Shown here piece after piece: positions 45,546-57,398 of a DNA stretch of 64,000 nt. The DNA comes from Amorphophallus konjac (Eukaryota; Streptophyta; Magnoliopsida; Alismatales; Araceae), in contig CM040123.1 of NCBI GenBank assembly GCA_022559845.1, forward strand, positions 313,763,933-313,827,932. The letters run 5' to 3'. The number at the start of each line of letters is the position of its first letter. Positions within the stretch are counted from its first letter, which is position 1. The translations under genes were made by a program, and so were the position numbers. The notes below the pieces were generated by a model. It did no database searches. It was not told the origin of the DNA and saw only the letters and a list, made by a program, of their open reading frames with translations.

Positions 45546-48134
45546 TCATCTTGATCCTGCAGGGACCCAAGCAGCTTTGGGTCCTGCTTTAGCCCTGACA
45601 GGTGATTTAAGCAAATTCATAGCAATATGGTCACCATGATCCATCAGATAGCAATCTATCATAGAGTGACCGAACTTCCCACAATATCTACATGTCGTGA
45701 CTGGTTTCTGGTTTTTATGATGCATAGTAACAGTAGTATACGGTTTATAAACATGATTATAAGGTTTTCTGTTATATGCATGAATAGTTTGATTGTTCTT
45801 ATTCTTAACCAGCCAACATTCAGAATATTTGTGTCCTTGCTTCCCACAGTTATAGCATGAAAATATTGCAAATGGTTTTGCAGGGAATTTGACACCATAG
45901 AGGTTAACATTGTTCTTCTGAACATGCCAACATTTCATGACTGTATGGCCATTCTTCCCACAGTGAGAGCAAGCAAAAGAATTCCTTCTATGAAAGGCAT
46001 TTTTACCCCAAGTAGATCTAAACCAGCACTCAGCAGCTTTGTGCCCAGGCTTATGGCAGTTGAAGCACACAATGTGCTGATTAGAATTGTGTTTAGATCC
46101 ATATGGATCATGAAAATGCATGGAAGACTTGGCAGGAAGTTTATCGTCTTCTTTCATGATAAAACATTCATTCATGTGATGACCATGCTTCCCACAATAA
46201 TAACATGTAGCATCAGGCTTCCTAGCAGCATGGTTTCTATCAGAGAGATTTCTTGAATGTAAAGTTCCACTAGCATGCTCATCCTTTAACATCAATCTGC
46301 AGTCTTCCATTATGTGACCTCCTTTCCCACAATAATAACATGACCCCTTTGTAATATGAGTGTGTGTGAGATCATGTGAATTGTGTGTAGCCTTTTTTAT
46401 AGCAACAGGAGTGCCTTTTTCCTTTTTCTGTGAGTTTTCACCCTTTTTCTGTTTTGGAGTTTGTTCCACAGTTTTGGGTTTCACAGTGGATTTTTGTGCA
46501 GTGAATTGGAAGACAGAAGGAGCAGAGGTTGTGTTCTGATTGGAAGCTTTAACAAAAATAGTGGATGTTTTATTCCCATTACTCCTTTTATTTGTCGGAC
46601 TATAGCCCAGTCCCTTTCTCTCAAAGTTATCACTCTTTCCAAGAAGCTTATTCAGATTGTCCTTTCCTTTGACAAATTTTGATAGATAATTTTTCAAATC
46701 TTTAATCTCAGAATTCAAATCAGCAATTTTAGCCTCATATGTGGACAAATCTGTTTCACGGGAAATTACTTGTTGATGCAAGGCATCATTCAGGCTTTTG
46801 AGTTTTTCTACTTCCTGTTTTAATTCTATTTCCTTGTCAGCTTCAGATAGGGACTTGTAAATATCATCAACTTCTTGTTGAAGGGATGTGATAGTAAGCT
46901 CGTATCCAGCTATTTTCTGTTCACTGCAACTGACATTTCCATTTAACATTAGGTTGATGGTTTTTAGGCTCTCAATTTCTTGTTCAGCATTCATCAACCT
47001 ATCAGAACTATCCACACTAACACACTTGCCTTTTTCAATAGTCATTAGCCTATCTGTCAACTGTGTGTTTAGGTGATTCAACTCATTGATTTCCTCTTTC
47101 AGTTTACTGTTCTGCTCTAGGATTTCATCATCAAACACCCATTTATCTGTTGAAGACTGACATTCATAAAACATTTCTCTTAGTTCTTCAGATTGAAATT
47201 TGTCAAGATTTTTCTGAATCTCTGAATTCATTGTTCTTTCAGCCTCCAATTTCTCAGAGATTAAACCATTTTCTTTTTCAAGGTTCATTGATTTATGTTC
47301 AAATTCTTTGGATTGGTTTTTGAGCTTTTCATTCTCAGATTTCAATTCTTTCAATTCAGAATTGATACACTCTAAATCTCTCACCAATCTTTCATTTTGA
47401 ACAACATCAATGTTATGAGTCTGATCAACGAAGCTAAGCCTTTCCTTTAGTTCAACAATTTCACAATCAAGCTTTTGACTCTCCTTTTTGTGTAGACCAA
47501 TTTGTTTCATAAGAGTTTGTTTTTCAGATTTCAAATGATCTAGATCTGTAGTAATAGAGTCAAAGGCTTGTAGTTGTCTTCTTAAAATTTCATTTTCAGT
47601 TTTCAGAGTTTCAAGTTTTTCACCTCCTAGATTTTCCAGCTTTTTTTTCAGACCTTTATATTTCTTCCCTAGTTTCTTACAGGATCTTAACAGATTTGCA
47701 TAGGCATCTTCCCAATCGTCTAATGAAAAATTCTCAAAAGGGTTTACCTCCTCATCATCACGTTCTTCGGATTCATCTTGATCACTACCATGGTTGCTCT
47801 TGTCAGCCATCAGACCGTTGTCGACATTTCCCTTCTGAGCAAGCTTCAGCTCATCCATAATGTCCTTGGCGGACCTGCAATCATGAATACAAGACCATAA
47901 GGCTCTGTCAATTGCAGCTCTCATCAGGTTAAAGGCCTTCTGATTTTCTTCATATTTTGACTTGTGGCTTTTAGTCCATTTGGACTCTTCTTTTGGCAAT
48001 CTGTGGGGACCTTGTGAAATTAACTTCCACAGATCCGGATCAATCATTTTCACATATTGGTGAAGACTGCTAATCCATGAGTTAAAGTTAGAGCCATTGA
48101 AAACCGGTAGAGAACCCATTGAATAAATCCGCAA
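45546..48134 (-). CDS. Gag of element E: UBN2-like domain, long coiled coil, six CCHC knuckles
   Basis: Intact 862-residue ORF. An in-frame Met at residue 6 (MGSLPVFNGSNFNSW) may be the true start, since copia Gags usually begin near such a motif. Residues 6-100 resemble the UBN2/DUF4219 capsid region; 117-140 are acidic; 165-490 form a long heptad-rich coiled coil; six CX2CX4HX4C knuckles lie at 599-612, 644-657, 690-703, 722-735, 760-773 and 815-828. Most copia Gags have one or two knuckles. The ORF ends just after GPKAAWVP, a motif that normally precedes protease, so protease-integrase-RT seems to have been removed there. It would form particles and package RNA using enzymes from another Sirevirus (inference). 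Confidence 0.9.
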   Translation of the reverse strand: MRIYSMGSLPVFNGSNFNSWISSLHQYVKMIDPDLWKLISQGPHRLPKEESKWTKSHKSKYEENQKAFNLMRAAIDRALWSCIHDCRSAKDIMDELKLAQKGNVDNGLMADKSNHGSDQDESEERDDEEVNPFENFSLDDWEDAYANLLRSCKKLGKKYKGLKKKLENLGGEKLETLKTENEILRRQLQAFDSITTDLDHLKSEKQTLMKQIGLHKKESQKLDCEIVELKERLSFVDQTHNIDVVQNERLVRDLECINSELKELKSENEKLKNQSKEFEHKSMNLEKENGLISEKLEAERTMNSEIQKNLDKFQSEELREMFYECQSSTDKWVFDDEILEQNSKLKEEINELNHLNTQLTDRLMTIEKGKCVSVDSSDRLMNAEQEIESLKTINLMLNGNVSCSEQKIAGYELTITSLQQEVDDIYKSLSEADKEIELKQEVEKLKSLNDALHQQVISRETDLSTYEAKIADLNSEIKDLKNYLSKFVKGKDNLNKLLGKSDNFERKGLGYSPTNKRSNGNKTSTIFVKASNQNTTSAPSVFQFTAQKSTVKPKTVEQTPKQKKGENSQKKEKGTPVAIKKATHNSHDLTHTHITKGSCYYCGKGGHIMEDCRLMLKDEHASGTLHSRNLSDRNHAARKPDATCYYCGKHGHHMNECFIMKEDDKLPAKSSMHFHDPYGSKHNSNQHIVCFNCHKPGHKAAECWFRSTWGKNAFHRRNSFACSHCGKNGHTVMKCWHVQKNNVNLYGVKFPAKPFAIFSCYNCGKQGHKYSECWLVKNKNNQTIHAYNRKPYNHVYKPYTTVTMHHKNQKPVTTCRYCGKFGHSMIDCYLMDHGDHIAMNLLKSPVRAKAGPKAAWVPAGSR

Positions 48135-48240
48135 ACAGATTAATGCAGCAAAGGAGTAGAGTCAGAAGTGCACCAATGGACAGCAGGATCCTCTGCAGAT
48201 CGTTGGATCTGATTAATCAGAGAACTGCTCTGATACCAAT
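48135..48240 (-). other. Leader and primer-binding site of element E
   Basis: GCTCTGATACCA at 48227-48238 on the plus strand is the tRNA-Met PBS on the minus strand, two bases from the LTR. About 100 bp separate it from the Gag start. Confidence 0.88.
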
Positions 48241-51200
48241 TGATAGGTTCGGTGCAGTATTCAGAGGGGGGGTGAATGAATATAACCCGTTAATAAACTT
48301 CACCCAAATAAAACTAGAATAATAACAAGACAGATTCAACAATCTGATGCTCAACAGGAATTACGCTCTCTTGACAGATTAAAGTATTCCAAGAGAACTA
48401 ATCAACACTTCTGCTCAACCAGAAGCCACACGCTTAGAGCGCCCCTGTGCCATCATCTAGCGGAAGCAAAAGCAGATAAACCAAACCACAACGCACAAGG
48501 GGTTTTAGGTGGTTCGGTTCTTCAGACCTACATCCACCCCACACTCAAACCAAGTGTGGCTTCACTAACAGCTGGGCAACACAGCTTGCCAACATACGCT
48601 GATACACAGCTTCCCCAGGAGAACAACCTCTCCTCTTCCTCCTACCCGGAGGGAACCTCTAGCAACCCACAGTCACTAGAACCCAGAGACTTACGTCTCT
48701 CTTCCTCTTTACCAAGAGGGAACCCCACTAGTAGCAGCCCCCACTACTAGTGAACCAGAGGTCGAAGACCCCTCTTCCTCCTAACCTGGAGGGAACCCAC
48801 AAGCAGCCCACCTGCTGCTTGCAAACCAGAGACCCACGGTCTCTCTTCCTCTTAACACCAGAGGGAAACACAAGTGACACTAAGTCACCTGCAAACCAGA
48901 GGTCGAAGACCTCTCTTCCTCCAGACCAGGAGGGACCCCTGGACTTGCAATCCACAAGCCCAGAACCGGAGATCAGATCTCCCTTCCTCTAACCAGAGGG
49001 GACCCACAAGTAGCACCCAGCTACTTGCAACCGGAGATATCAATCTCCCTTCTCCTGAACCAACAGGAGGGACCCCGACCTCTCTACTGAGAATCGGAAA
49101 TACAGCAACTGAATAGCTCAAAGGAAAAACAAAAACCAGCAACAGAAGGCTGAAAAACTAAGAACAAATGTGGCTCTCGCAGGAGCTGGCTGGCCTGGAT
49201 TTGATCCACAGTCCAGCAGGAAACAGATCTTCAAGCAGCTTCTTCCTTCTTCACCACGAGCTCTCTAGCTCACTCTCTATCTCTCTTTCTCTTTCTTCTG
49301 CTCTCCTAATCTCTTACTCTCTGCTACACTTCTTCTTCTTCCCTCTTTCTTCTTTCTTCCTTCTCTCTTCACACGAGCACTATCTCTCTCTCTTTTTCTT
49401 CTTCTGCTCTCCCTCTCACTCTCTTCTCTACTCTCTTCTTTTCTTTCTTTTCTTCTTTTTCTGGATCGAAAGGCTTTTTGCTCTTCAGGCTTTCTACTTC
49501 AATCCCCTTCATCTGAGGACGAAGGGTTCTATTTATAGCAGCAACAGCAGATGGATAGGGCACAAAACGCGTGTGCCTCCCACGCTCGATCCAGAAGCTT
49601 CCTGCCACGTGCCTTTAGCAGATTGGTTCCTCTTGTCTCGGATCACGTGCAGCCCAGGTGTGAGGAATGTTCTTCCTCGGACCTGTAATGATATTAAAAA
49701 CCATTAACACGCTGTATGGCCACAAAAGGCAAAGCTGCATGAGGTAAATGAACTGTACTGGGAACGACATGAGGACGATGAAAACAGCACGGAGTAAAGG
49801 ACAACGACACGAAGTATAGTGGTGACAAAAACACACACTACACAGAAAACGACACGAGGTGACACAGGAAGCAACATGAGGTGCTGCAATGTACTGTACG
49901 CAATAGAACAACAACGACACGAAGTAGAAAGAACACAACACGAAGTAGAAGACAAAAACAACACGGAGACACGAATACAAGTGAAAACAAAGACCTATGG
50001 GTAACACGGGGTGGTACAGAAACCAGCACGGGATAGAAAAGAACGACACAAGGTACACACGTTGACTACAACACGAAATAAAGAAAACGACACGAAGTCC
50101 ATAAACATAACACGGAGACGCAACAAGGAGAACGACACGAAGTGCCACAGAAAGCAACATGAGGTGCTGCAACGTTCTGCACGCAGTGGAACAAAAAATG
50201 ACACGAAGACACAGAAACAACAGTAACCGACACGAAGTAAGTACGACATGGAGACAGATGACAGAAGCCGTCATGAGTTGAAAATAACACGAAGACGAAA
50301 ACTGAAATCGACACGGAATGTGGTCAAAGCGAGAAAGACACGAAGTCTAAAACGAAAAACCAACACGAAGACAGAATACAAAGAGACGACACGAAGTGAA
50401 GTTGACACGAAGTGAAAACAACACTAAGACGATGAGGACAGAAATCGACATGGAGTGAAGACAACACGAAGACAGAACAGTAATTGACACGAAGTCAAAA
50501 TGACATGAAGTGAAACGACACGAAGTAAACTACTAAAAACAAAGGGAGCGACACGAGATATAATGGAAACAACACGGACATACGACGTGAAGTGAAGGAC
50601 AGTAAATATAAACAACACGAAGTATGACATACACAGTACGGACACACGAAGTATTACCTCTTAGCAGCTATTTCTTGTAAAGCATAGGAATCAACACGGA
50701 GTGTTGTAAGCTCAGACGACACGAAATCTTTTCGTGTTAGTGAGGGGAAACAACACGAAGTGTAGTGATCATGAACAGCACGAAGATGAAAGGAACAGTG
50801 CAATGTATAGACTTTAAACCCAATGCAAACGGCTGTACAGACTTCATGAAAAGTGCATGATTGTACTGGACGATGTATACACTTAGCCTATGCAGACCAA
50901 TGTACAGACTTTGGCGAAGCAAAAGGCTGTATAGACTTGGAGACCCAAAGCCATTGTATAGACTTTGAAATCGAAGACCAATGTGCAGACTTGACAGTGA
51001 AGACTAGTGTGCAGACTTCAAGGAGGTTGGCGTGTCAATGTACAGACTTGATGAAGGCTGATACATGAACAGTAATGCATAGACTTAGGAGCATATGACA
51101 CGGCTGAATAGACTTGAAGATGTGAAGCCAATGTACAGACTTCGTGAACAAAATGCAATGCTGACTGATGTATACACTTGGCAAATATGGTAATGCATGA

Positions 51201-51381
51201 ACAAACAATTAGCCACTACGTTAACCCAATCTAGCCATATTCATGAATTAACTATTCAAGCAAATAATCAGATAAAGCAATCAGATATTCAAGCAGTCAA
51301 TCAGTCATCTATATTAATTAGCACACCTCAGCGTGACTCATGGTGTGTCAGTCATCATCAAAACCACACAGGGGCACAACA
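48241..51381 (-). repeat. 5' LTR of element E (3141 bp)
   Basis: Same length as the 3' LTR, with scattered single-base differences. The hairpin repeat is at 48615-49097, the TATA box at 49528-49538, the ACACGAAGT array at about 49737-50777 and the AATGTACAGACTT array at about 50792-51182. Confidence 0.95.
48615..49097 (-). repeat. ~70-bp triple-hairpin repeat, 5' LTR copy
   Basis: Matches 40108-40590 at an offset of 8507. All stems listed for the 3' LTR are unchanged here, apart from a nearby A/G difference outside the stems. Confidence 0.88.
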
Positions 51382-53709
51382 GCTTGGGTATAACGGGAAG
51401 AACGATTGTTCTTCATCAACGTCCTCTAAATCTTCTTCTTCTTCCAGAAATCAAGGCTCTATTGTAAACAGAGTTCATTTTCTGTCAGAACAGAATTAAT
51501 CTTCTATTCAAAACCTTCGTCCGTTCATCAGATTATCATCATCAAAGTAGATTTTCTCAAGACACTGTAGCCCAAACAAAGTAATCCAAAATATGTATTA
51601 GCATGGCATGCATGTACATGGTTTATTATAGTTTTAAAGCGTTTTCTGAAATATTTTGAAAGAAACGCCCATGACAAGGGCGCTAATTTAAATAAACGAC
51701 CTGCCCAAGGTCGTCAATTACAGATTTGACGCCCCGCCCTGTAGGCGTCAATTTAATGCAATTTTCTGTAAATAATAAACACCCACGTTTAAAAATTAAA
51801 TATCTATGAAATCCTGAAACTAATGTAAGGCATGAACTTAGCTGTGAAGTCCTGCTATTTTTCTTGTCATGATTATATACCTTGTCTCCTGAAATTCATA
51901 AAAATTCCTGGAAACTGTGAATTCACGACCTGAATCAGGTCGTTTCTTATTGAACCCACGCCGCATACTAGGGCGTGAATTTAATTATAATGCCCCTTCC
52001 AAGGGCGCGTTTTGATAAACTCATGAAATTATATATCATGTAAAAATCTTGTAAATAAAAGGACGCCTGACAGAGTAGGCGTCAAATTTAAATAAAACGA
52101 CCCTGCACAGGGCGTGTTTTTGATGAAATAATGAATTATTGAAATTCCTACAAAATAGGAAAAATAGATAAACACCCTTATCTAAGGCGTTAATTACTTG
52201 AGTAGTGACTTTACTTAAGTCGTTATTTTCCTGTAAAAATATTTTTACATGTTTCTGATAACCGATGGTTTCAGTATATATATGTATATCGGCACTATAT
52301 CTCCACTCCGTGAGTATAGTCGCACGTTTCTACGACGATTTATCGCATTACACATTCAATTCTCATTGACATACAAGCTCTCCATTGGACATTCCGTTCC
52401 TTTGGACTAGCGAGTTAGTCATAGAGACCTCCGTAAGACTCCTCGTAGCCTTGGATTCCCTCAAGGCCGACTGAGCTGGTTGTACCATAAAACCCATTAC
52501 ATTATTTTGCCATGTCACTCTATAGAAACATGCTGTACCGGCCCTCATGTTATGCTAAGTGGATATCATGAGAGTATTCTTAATGAGATGAGGACATCAT
52601 GTTATTAACATGCTATTTTTTTGTGTGGGTCTCAATTCTATATACCAAGAGTGACCATCTACATATGGGCACTTATTGTCATGGTACCCGGTTAGGGACC
52701 CAATTCCACCCAGTTTATCGACGTCATGGTTACTATGCTTTGCGTGGATTTTATCGCCAGTATGTCCTTACTCAAGGGTCTTGCCCTTGAATTCCATGAA
52801 AATCTTATCTTATCATCCTAATTAAAGCTTGTTCTTGGAACTCCTTATTGGCTATAAACTATCGTGGATGTCTAGATCTACCGTGAATGCTGTGCATATA
52901 GGGCCCGATCTAGTCCTGGGAGGAGCGCCCGAAAGTACTAGTGCCCATGGGAGTTTTAATGATAACGGTGTCTAGCATTGCACCGGAGTACTCTTTATCT
53001 TGATCTTTGGCATTCCACGATCTCTCTTTTCTTGCGTGCGTGACTTGACTTGCGTGACTTTACTAGCGTGGCCCGACACGGGCAATGTACTTGCGTGAAA
53101 TAGCCAATAATCTATAAAGTCTCTCATGAATACTTCTTGATTAATACTCGCTTGGATGTTTTGCACGACGTGTTACTCTATTGATCAGTTTATTTCACTT
53201 GCTCAGTTATTTATACATGCATAGCCCTATTGCATAAACATGTGAAAACTTGTAATTACTTAAACCCATTGCTAGTTCTTGAGATATAATTTCCTACTGA
53301 GCGTTCGCTCACTCCGTTTTATTCCAACATTTTCAGGTAATCAGGTGGCTAGCAAGACCGAGACTCACACGGGCGGGACAAGTGTGTAAGCGAGCTTCGG
53401 AAACTAGTGAACCCGAGTCGTTTATCTTTCTTGAGTCTAGATAGTGTTGTCTAGCTAAGTCAGCTTGGCGTCTCTTATTCAGTTATCTTGTCTAAGTCTG
53501 TTAGTATGTCGTTATCTTCTTTTCCATTATGTTGAAGTCTCCAAGTTGGAAAACAAGTTCTTGTAAGAGATTTATAATAGAAATATAAATTCTATTGTTG
53601 TTCAAAATTATCTTGGTCTTATGCGATTGCTCTTGATCATTCACGACTGTTTAACTGCCACGTTCCGAGCAAACGACACGTTCCGCTGCTATCGGCCCGG
53701 GGCGTGACA
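51382..53709 (+). repeat. 3' LTR of element D, second segment
   Basis: Begins with the right GCTTG duplication of E and continues as 35007-37333 does, to GGGGCGTGACA. It includes hairpin cluster 2 (about 51664-52226) and the CCTACTGAGC block at 53293-53340. Confidence 0.95.
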
Positions 53710-53714
53710 TGTAT

Positions 53715-54275
53715 GTCCATCGGGGCCAGTTGTGTGATAAATTGGGGCCTGAGCCCATTTAGAAACCTTCTAGCTTTCATTTTCTCGGTACTGACTAAAT
53801 GCTTAGCGTACCGTGATAACCTCGAGAATTGTGCCTTATACTCGGCCACCGACAAAGATCGTTGTTTAAGTGCGGCGAACTCGGCGGCCTTCTTCTCCTG
53901 GACTCGGTCCGAAAAATATTTATTGTTGAAATGTTCAACAAACTCCTCCCAAGTAACTTGTGCTTGATCTAATGTGGCTTCTACCGACTCCCACCAGTAA
54001 CGGGCGTCCCTTTCCCATTGAAACGTTGCTAACAGGACCTTCTCTTGGTTCGTGCATTCCATAACTCGAAAGATACGTTCGGTCTCCCGGATCCAGTGCT
54101 CGGCGTCATCCGAATCAGTGGATCCCATGAACTTAGGAGGGTTCATGTTCTTGAAGCTTTGGTGGAGATTTCCTGCTCCACGATGTGCACCTCCTTGTGC
54201 CACTTGTTGAAGTGCCTGGGTCATGCCTTGCAGAGTGCGTTGCATGTTGCGCCACTGGGCACGTTCGACAGCCAT
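53715..54275 (-). pseudogene. C gag: N-terminal capsid-type domain
   Basis: Starts MAVERAQWRNMQRTLQGM and contains the retrotransposon Gag domain: PPKFMGSTDSDDAEHWIRETERIF, ATFQWERDARYWWESVE, TWEEFVEHFNNKYF and LSVAEYKAQFSRLSRYA, up to ITQLAPMDIHV at the D insertion. It forms the particle shell. No stop lies in this part; the gene is broken only by D, and the frame resumes at 33715. The leader between the PBS and the start is about 150 bp. Confidence 0.92.
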
Positions 54276-54424
54276 TGTCCTACAATTACAATAACTATAT
54301 TAATATGTGATTAGGTTCAAAGGTTTGATTCTAAGTTAACTTAACCCTTGGTTCTACCCAATCTCACCGGTTAAAGGTTTAAACCTATCCTTGGACTTGT
54401 GTTTCCTAGGAATTGAATATCATA

Positions 54425-54437
54425 GGCTCTGATACCA
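54425..54437 (-). other. Primer-binding site of element C
   Basis: Plus GGCTCTGATACCA, that is TGGTATCAGAGCC on the minus strand, 7 bp from the LTR. Confidence 0.88.
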
Positions 54438-54444
54438 CAAAAAC

Positions 54445-57393
54445 GGTCACGCCCCGAGCGCGGAAGGAACTCAGAGACACGTGACGAGTTTATATCGATC
54501 ATGTCAATCAGAGCGTTAGTGTATTCAACACAAAGACAGAGTGCGCAAAAGTAAAGATAACCCAATCCTTTATTCAATCACAACCTCAAAAGTACTTCTA
54601 TTACAATCCACTTAATGAAAGTGCTAAGACTCAATAAAGGGAAAAGTACAACGATTGACTCAAAAATATAGAAAGATAAGACTAGTAGACGCTTGGGTAG
54701 ACGGTTAGCACTAATCTCTTCACTCTTGACCTTCCCTATCTGATTGAGTCTCGTCATCGGACTTACCTGAAAAATAGGGGGAAACACTGAATGAGCGAAC
54801 GCTCAGTAGGAATTATATCTCAAGAGCTAGCTTACTTTAAGTAAATTACATGTTACATGAATGTAATAAAGCTATGCATGTTTGCGTAAAACGACAAGAG
54901 AGAGAGAGTATAACAAGAGATAATTGAGTGAACTAGCATGTCTTTCAGGAACTTATACCAATAAATGTCAAGATATTCAAGCAAGTACATTCGTCATGTC
55001 ATGTCGGGAATTGGCTATCACGTTTCAAGTAAGTATATAAATACCCTTTCCGGGTCACGCAAGTCATGTCATGTCAAGTCGAGTATGAGATTGTGGAATG
55101 TCTAATCAAGCTAATCATGCACTTCGGTACAATGCCATACCGTGATCATTACAACTCCCATGGGCACTAGTACTTTTGGGTGCTCCTCCCAGGACCAGAT
55201 CGGGCCCTATATGCGCAGGCATTGATCATGTATTTTTCGACATCCACTAAAGTTATAGCCAATATGAAGTTTCAAGGAATAAACTTGTATGAACTTTTTA
55301 AAGTAGATATTGTGGAATAGCATTTCAAGGATTTGAACATGTGGTATAATGACGATAATAACGGTATAATCAGGATTAACGATAAAACTAGGTGGAATCG
55401 ACTCCCTAACTCGGGTGCCATGACAATAAGAGTAAGCGGCCACATGAACATGGTCGCTTGTTCTTGTACATGATAAGGTGGATAGAATCAGTGTACATAA
55501 GTACGGCACACTATTCTTAAAGGATATGAATGGTATGGATTACCCATCCCATTATTTCACAAATATTCTCATAACATACAAACAGCATGTCGTGAGGGCC
55601 GGTATACCATGTTTCTTTAGAGTGACATGGCAATTAAGAAGTGTCATGGGTTTTAAGGGTACAACCAGCTCGGCTGCTTTGAGGGAATCCAAAGCTAGCG
55701 AAGTCTTACGGAGGTCTCTATGATAAAGTCACCGGTCCAAAGGAATGGAGTGTCCCATGGAGAGTTCATCTATCACCGAGAAATAGGGGGTAATCGAAAA
55801 AACATCATGAAAACGCGGGGCTATATTCACGGAATGGAATATAGTGCCAGTACACATAACCCATTGTCGAAGGGTTACTTAAAAACACGGAAATCAGAAA
55901 GTCAGAACTATCAGTCAATTGACGTCTGACTTTGAGTCTTCATTTTTATAATTGACGCCCTTGTTTGGGTCGTCATTTCAGTAAATGACGACTGTACATT
56001 CAGTCGTTTCAGATTTCTGTTGCTAATAAATTCTAAATTTCGGTTATTTATGTAAATGGCGACTTATCTCAAGTCTTCAATTTATTAAACCGCGCCCTAG
56101 TCAGGGGCATCATATATCAAAAACATGGCAGGGTTCACGTCGTCAATTCCAATATCCAGGTAAGATATATCAAAATTTCACGTTTTATCACTAAGGCACG
56201 CCCATGTATACGGGCGTCCATTTAAATGACGACCTAAGCCAGGTCGCTATTTATTTGTCATACGATTTGCACCGGGTAGGTACAATCACAGACACATGAT
56301 TCTGGGAGTATGTCTGATTAAGAATCTAAAGAGATGAACAGATAGAGGAAACTAACAGGAATTTATGGACATTATCATGCATTAAATTAGAGCTCAGGGT
56401 TCAAAGTTATTAAATTTTGAACATGTATTATTTATTAATTAACTGGCAAATTGACGACTATTATGAAGGGCGTTAAATAAAAATAATGCATGTATCTATG
56501 GCGTCATTTAATGAAATTACAGAAACTCGATCAAGCACTTCTTACAGACCTGTATGCATGCTTATAGCTAACTAAATACCGAGTTTTGCTAAGTCTTGAG
56601 AAAACCTACCTTGATTGATGATTTGAGTGACGAACTATGAAGAACTGATGAAGAATAAATAATAAGATCGATACTCAGTTTTAATGCAAAACAGAGGTAG
56701 CAGGAAGAAGAACAAGGGCAACGCAGCAGCCCCTTTTGTCCAACGAAATAGAGAAGCAGAGGGCTTCCCACGAACACCCAAAACCTTCAGAAGAAGAAGC
56801 TTTATGCTTCTCCATGGCAATACGTGAAGAACTATCAAAGAAGTTCTTTTGAGGGGGTTCCTCGTTTCACAGTTTTGGCAGCAAGAGGAAGAAGAAGAAG
56901 CATATGAAGAACTACTATGCTCTTTTCGTACACCACGGCCGGATGAAGAGCAACGCAGTAGCAGCAATAGGCTTTGATGAAGAAAAACCAACAGGTTGGC
57001 TTGATGGGAGGGGTATTTATAGGGTTCTGGAGACTCTATAGGGTTGGAGTTCGACTAAAACTAAAATATACACGTATCAATCTCTTTCTTAAATCAAAAC
57101 TTACCCTAGATAACATCTTAGTTCAAACCGAACACTAACGGGTCCTTTTGTAATTGACGCCTTAGGTTGGGGCATTTATTTGAAATTGACGCCTGTAACA
57201 ACAGTCTCCAATTCTTTATTTGACGCCTGTCATAGGGGCGTCAATTCTCAAATTCGCGTCTTCACGTCAGTCTTCAATTAATTAGCGCCTTGATCAGAGG
57301 CGTTATTTTGTTTTAAGTATTTATATAAGTTAGGACTCTTATCATTAGTGGATTTATCATCTTATCCCTTTTTCATTTACCAGGGTTGCTACA
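54445..57393 (-). repeat. 5' LTR of element C (2949 bp)
   Basis: Aligns with the interrupted left LTR. The terminal TG has become GG at 54445. Hairpins include ACGACTG/CAGTCGT (55988-56007), ACGCCC/GGGCGT (56198-56217), CGACCT/AGGTCG (56230-56246) and the 8-bp TTGACGCC/GGCGTCAA (57220-57244). TATA box at 57014-57021; CCTACTGAGC block at 54763-54810. Confidence 0.93.
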
Positions 57394-57398
57394 CAACT

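Larger units (their letters stand above)
39734..51381 (-). mobile_element. Element E: non-autonomous Sirevirus-like Ty1/copia element with Gag only
   Basis: Two LTRs of equal length, 3141 bp, flank 5366 bp. Perfect duplication GCTTG at 39729-39733 and 51382-51386. On the minus strand: 5' LTR, PBS (TTGGTATCAGAGC), one long Gag ORF, a 2.7-kb non-coding region with several polypurine stretches, the terminal PPT AAAAAGGGGGAGAT, then the 3' LTR starting TGTTGTGCCCC. Sireviruses are known for a large coiled-coil Gag and repeated PPTs. Protease, integrase and RT are absent. The LTRs differ at only a few dozen sites by eye, so this is the youngest layer. Confidence 0.93.
33721..53709 (+). mobile_element. 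Element D: non-autonomous Ty3/gypsy-type element with giant LTRs and a mini-Gag, holding E
   Basis: 5' LTR 33721-37333 (3.6 kb), internal region of only 1064 bp, and a 3' LTR from 38398 to 53709 interrupted by E. Perfect duplication TGTAT, PBS at 37338-37349 and PPT ending at 38397. The only gene is a 153-residue C-terminal Gag fragment; no protease or pol. LTR end GGGGCGTGACA, zinc knuckles and the pre-PPT hairpin match element C, in whose gag it sits, in the opposite orientation. Confidence 0.93.
20558..57393 (-). mobile_element. Element C: Ty3/gypsy chromovirus (Tekay-like), nearly intact gag-pol, holding LINE and D
   Basis: Flanked by a perfect 5-bp duplication CAACT (20553-20557 and 57394-57398). 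LTRs are 20558-29857 (interrupted by a LINE) and 54445-57393. The PBS for initiator tRNA-Met is at plus 54425-54437, and the PPT lies just right of 29857. Gag-pol is a single minus-strand frame: removing D plus its 5-bp duplication (19,994 bp) joins the gag frame exactly to the protease-RT frame. Three in-frame stops are the only lesions I see before the tail. Confidence 0.93.

Noticed and set aside
51197..51499. 100-residue ORF across the E/D border
   Set aside because: Chance fusion of E LTR end with D LTR sequence across the insertion junction.
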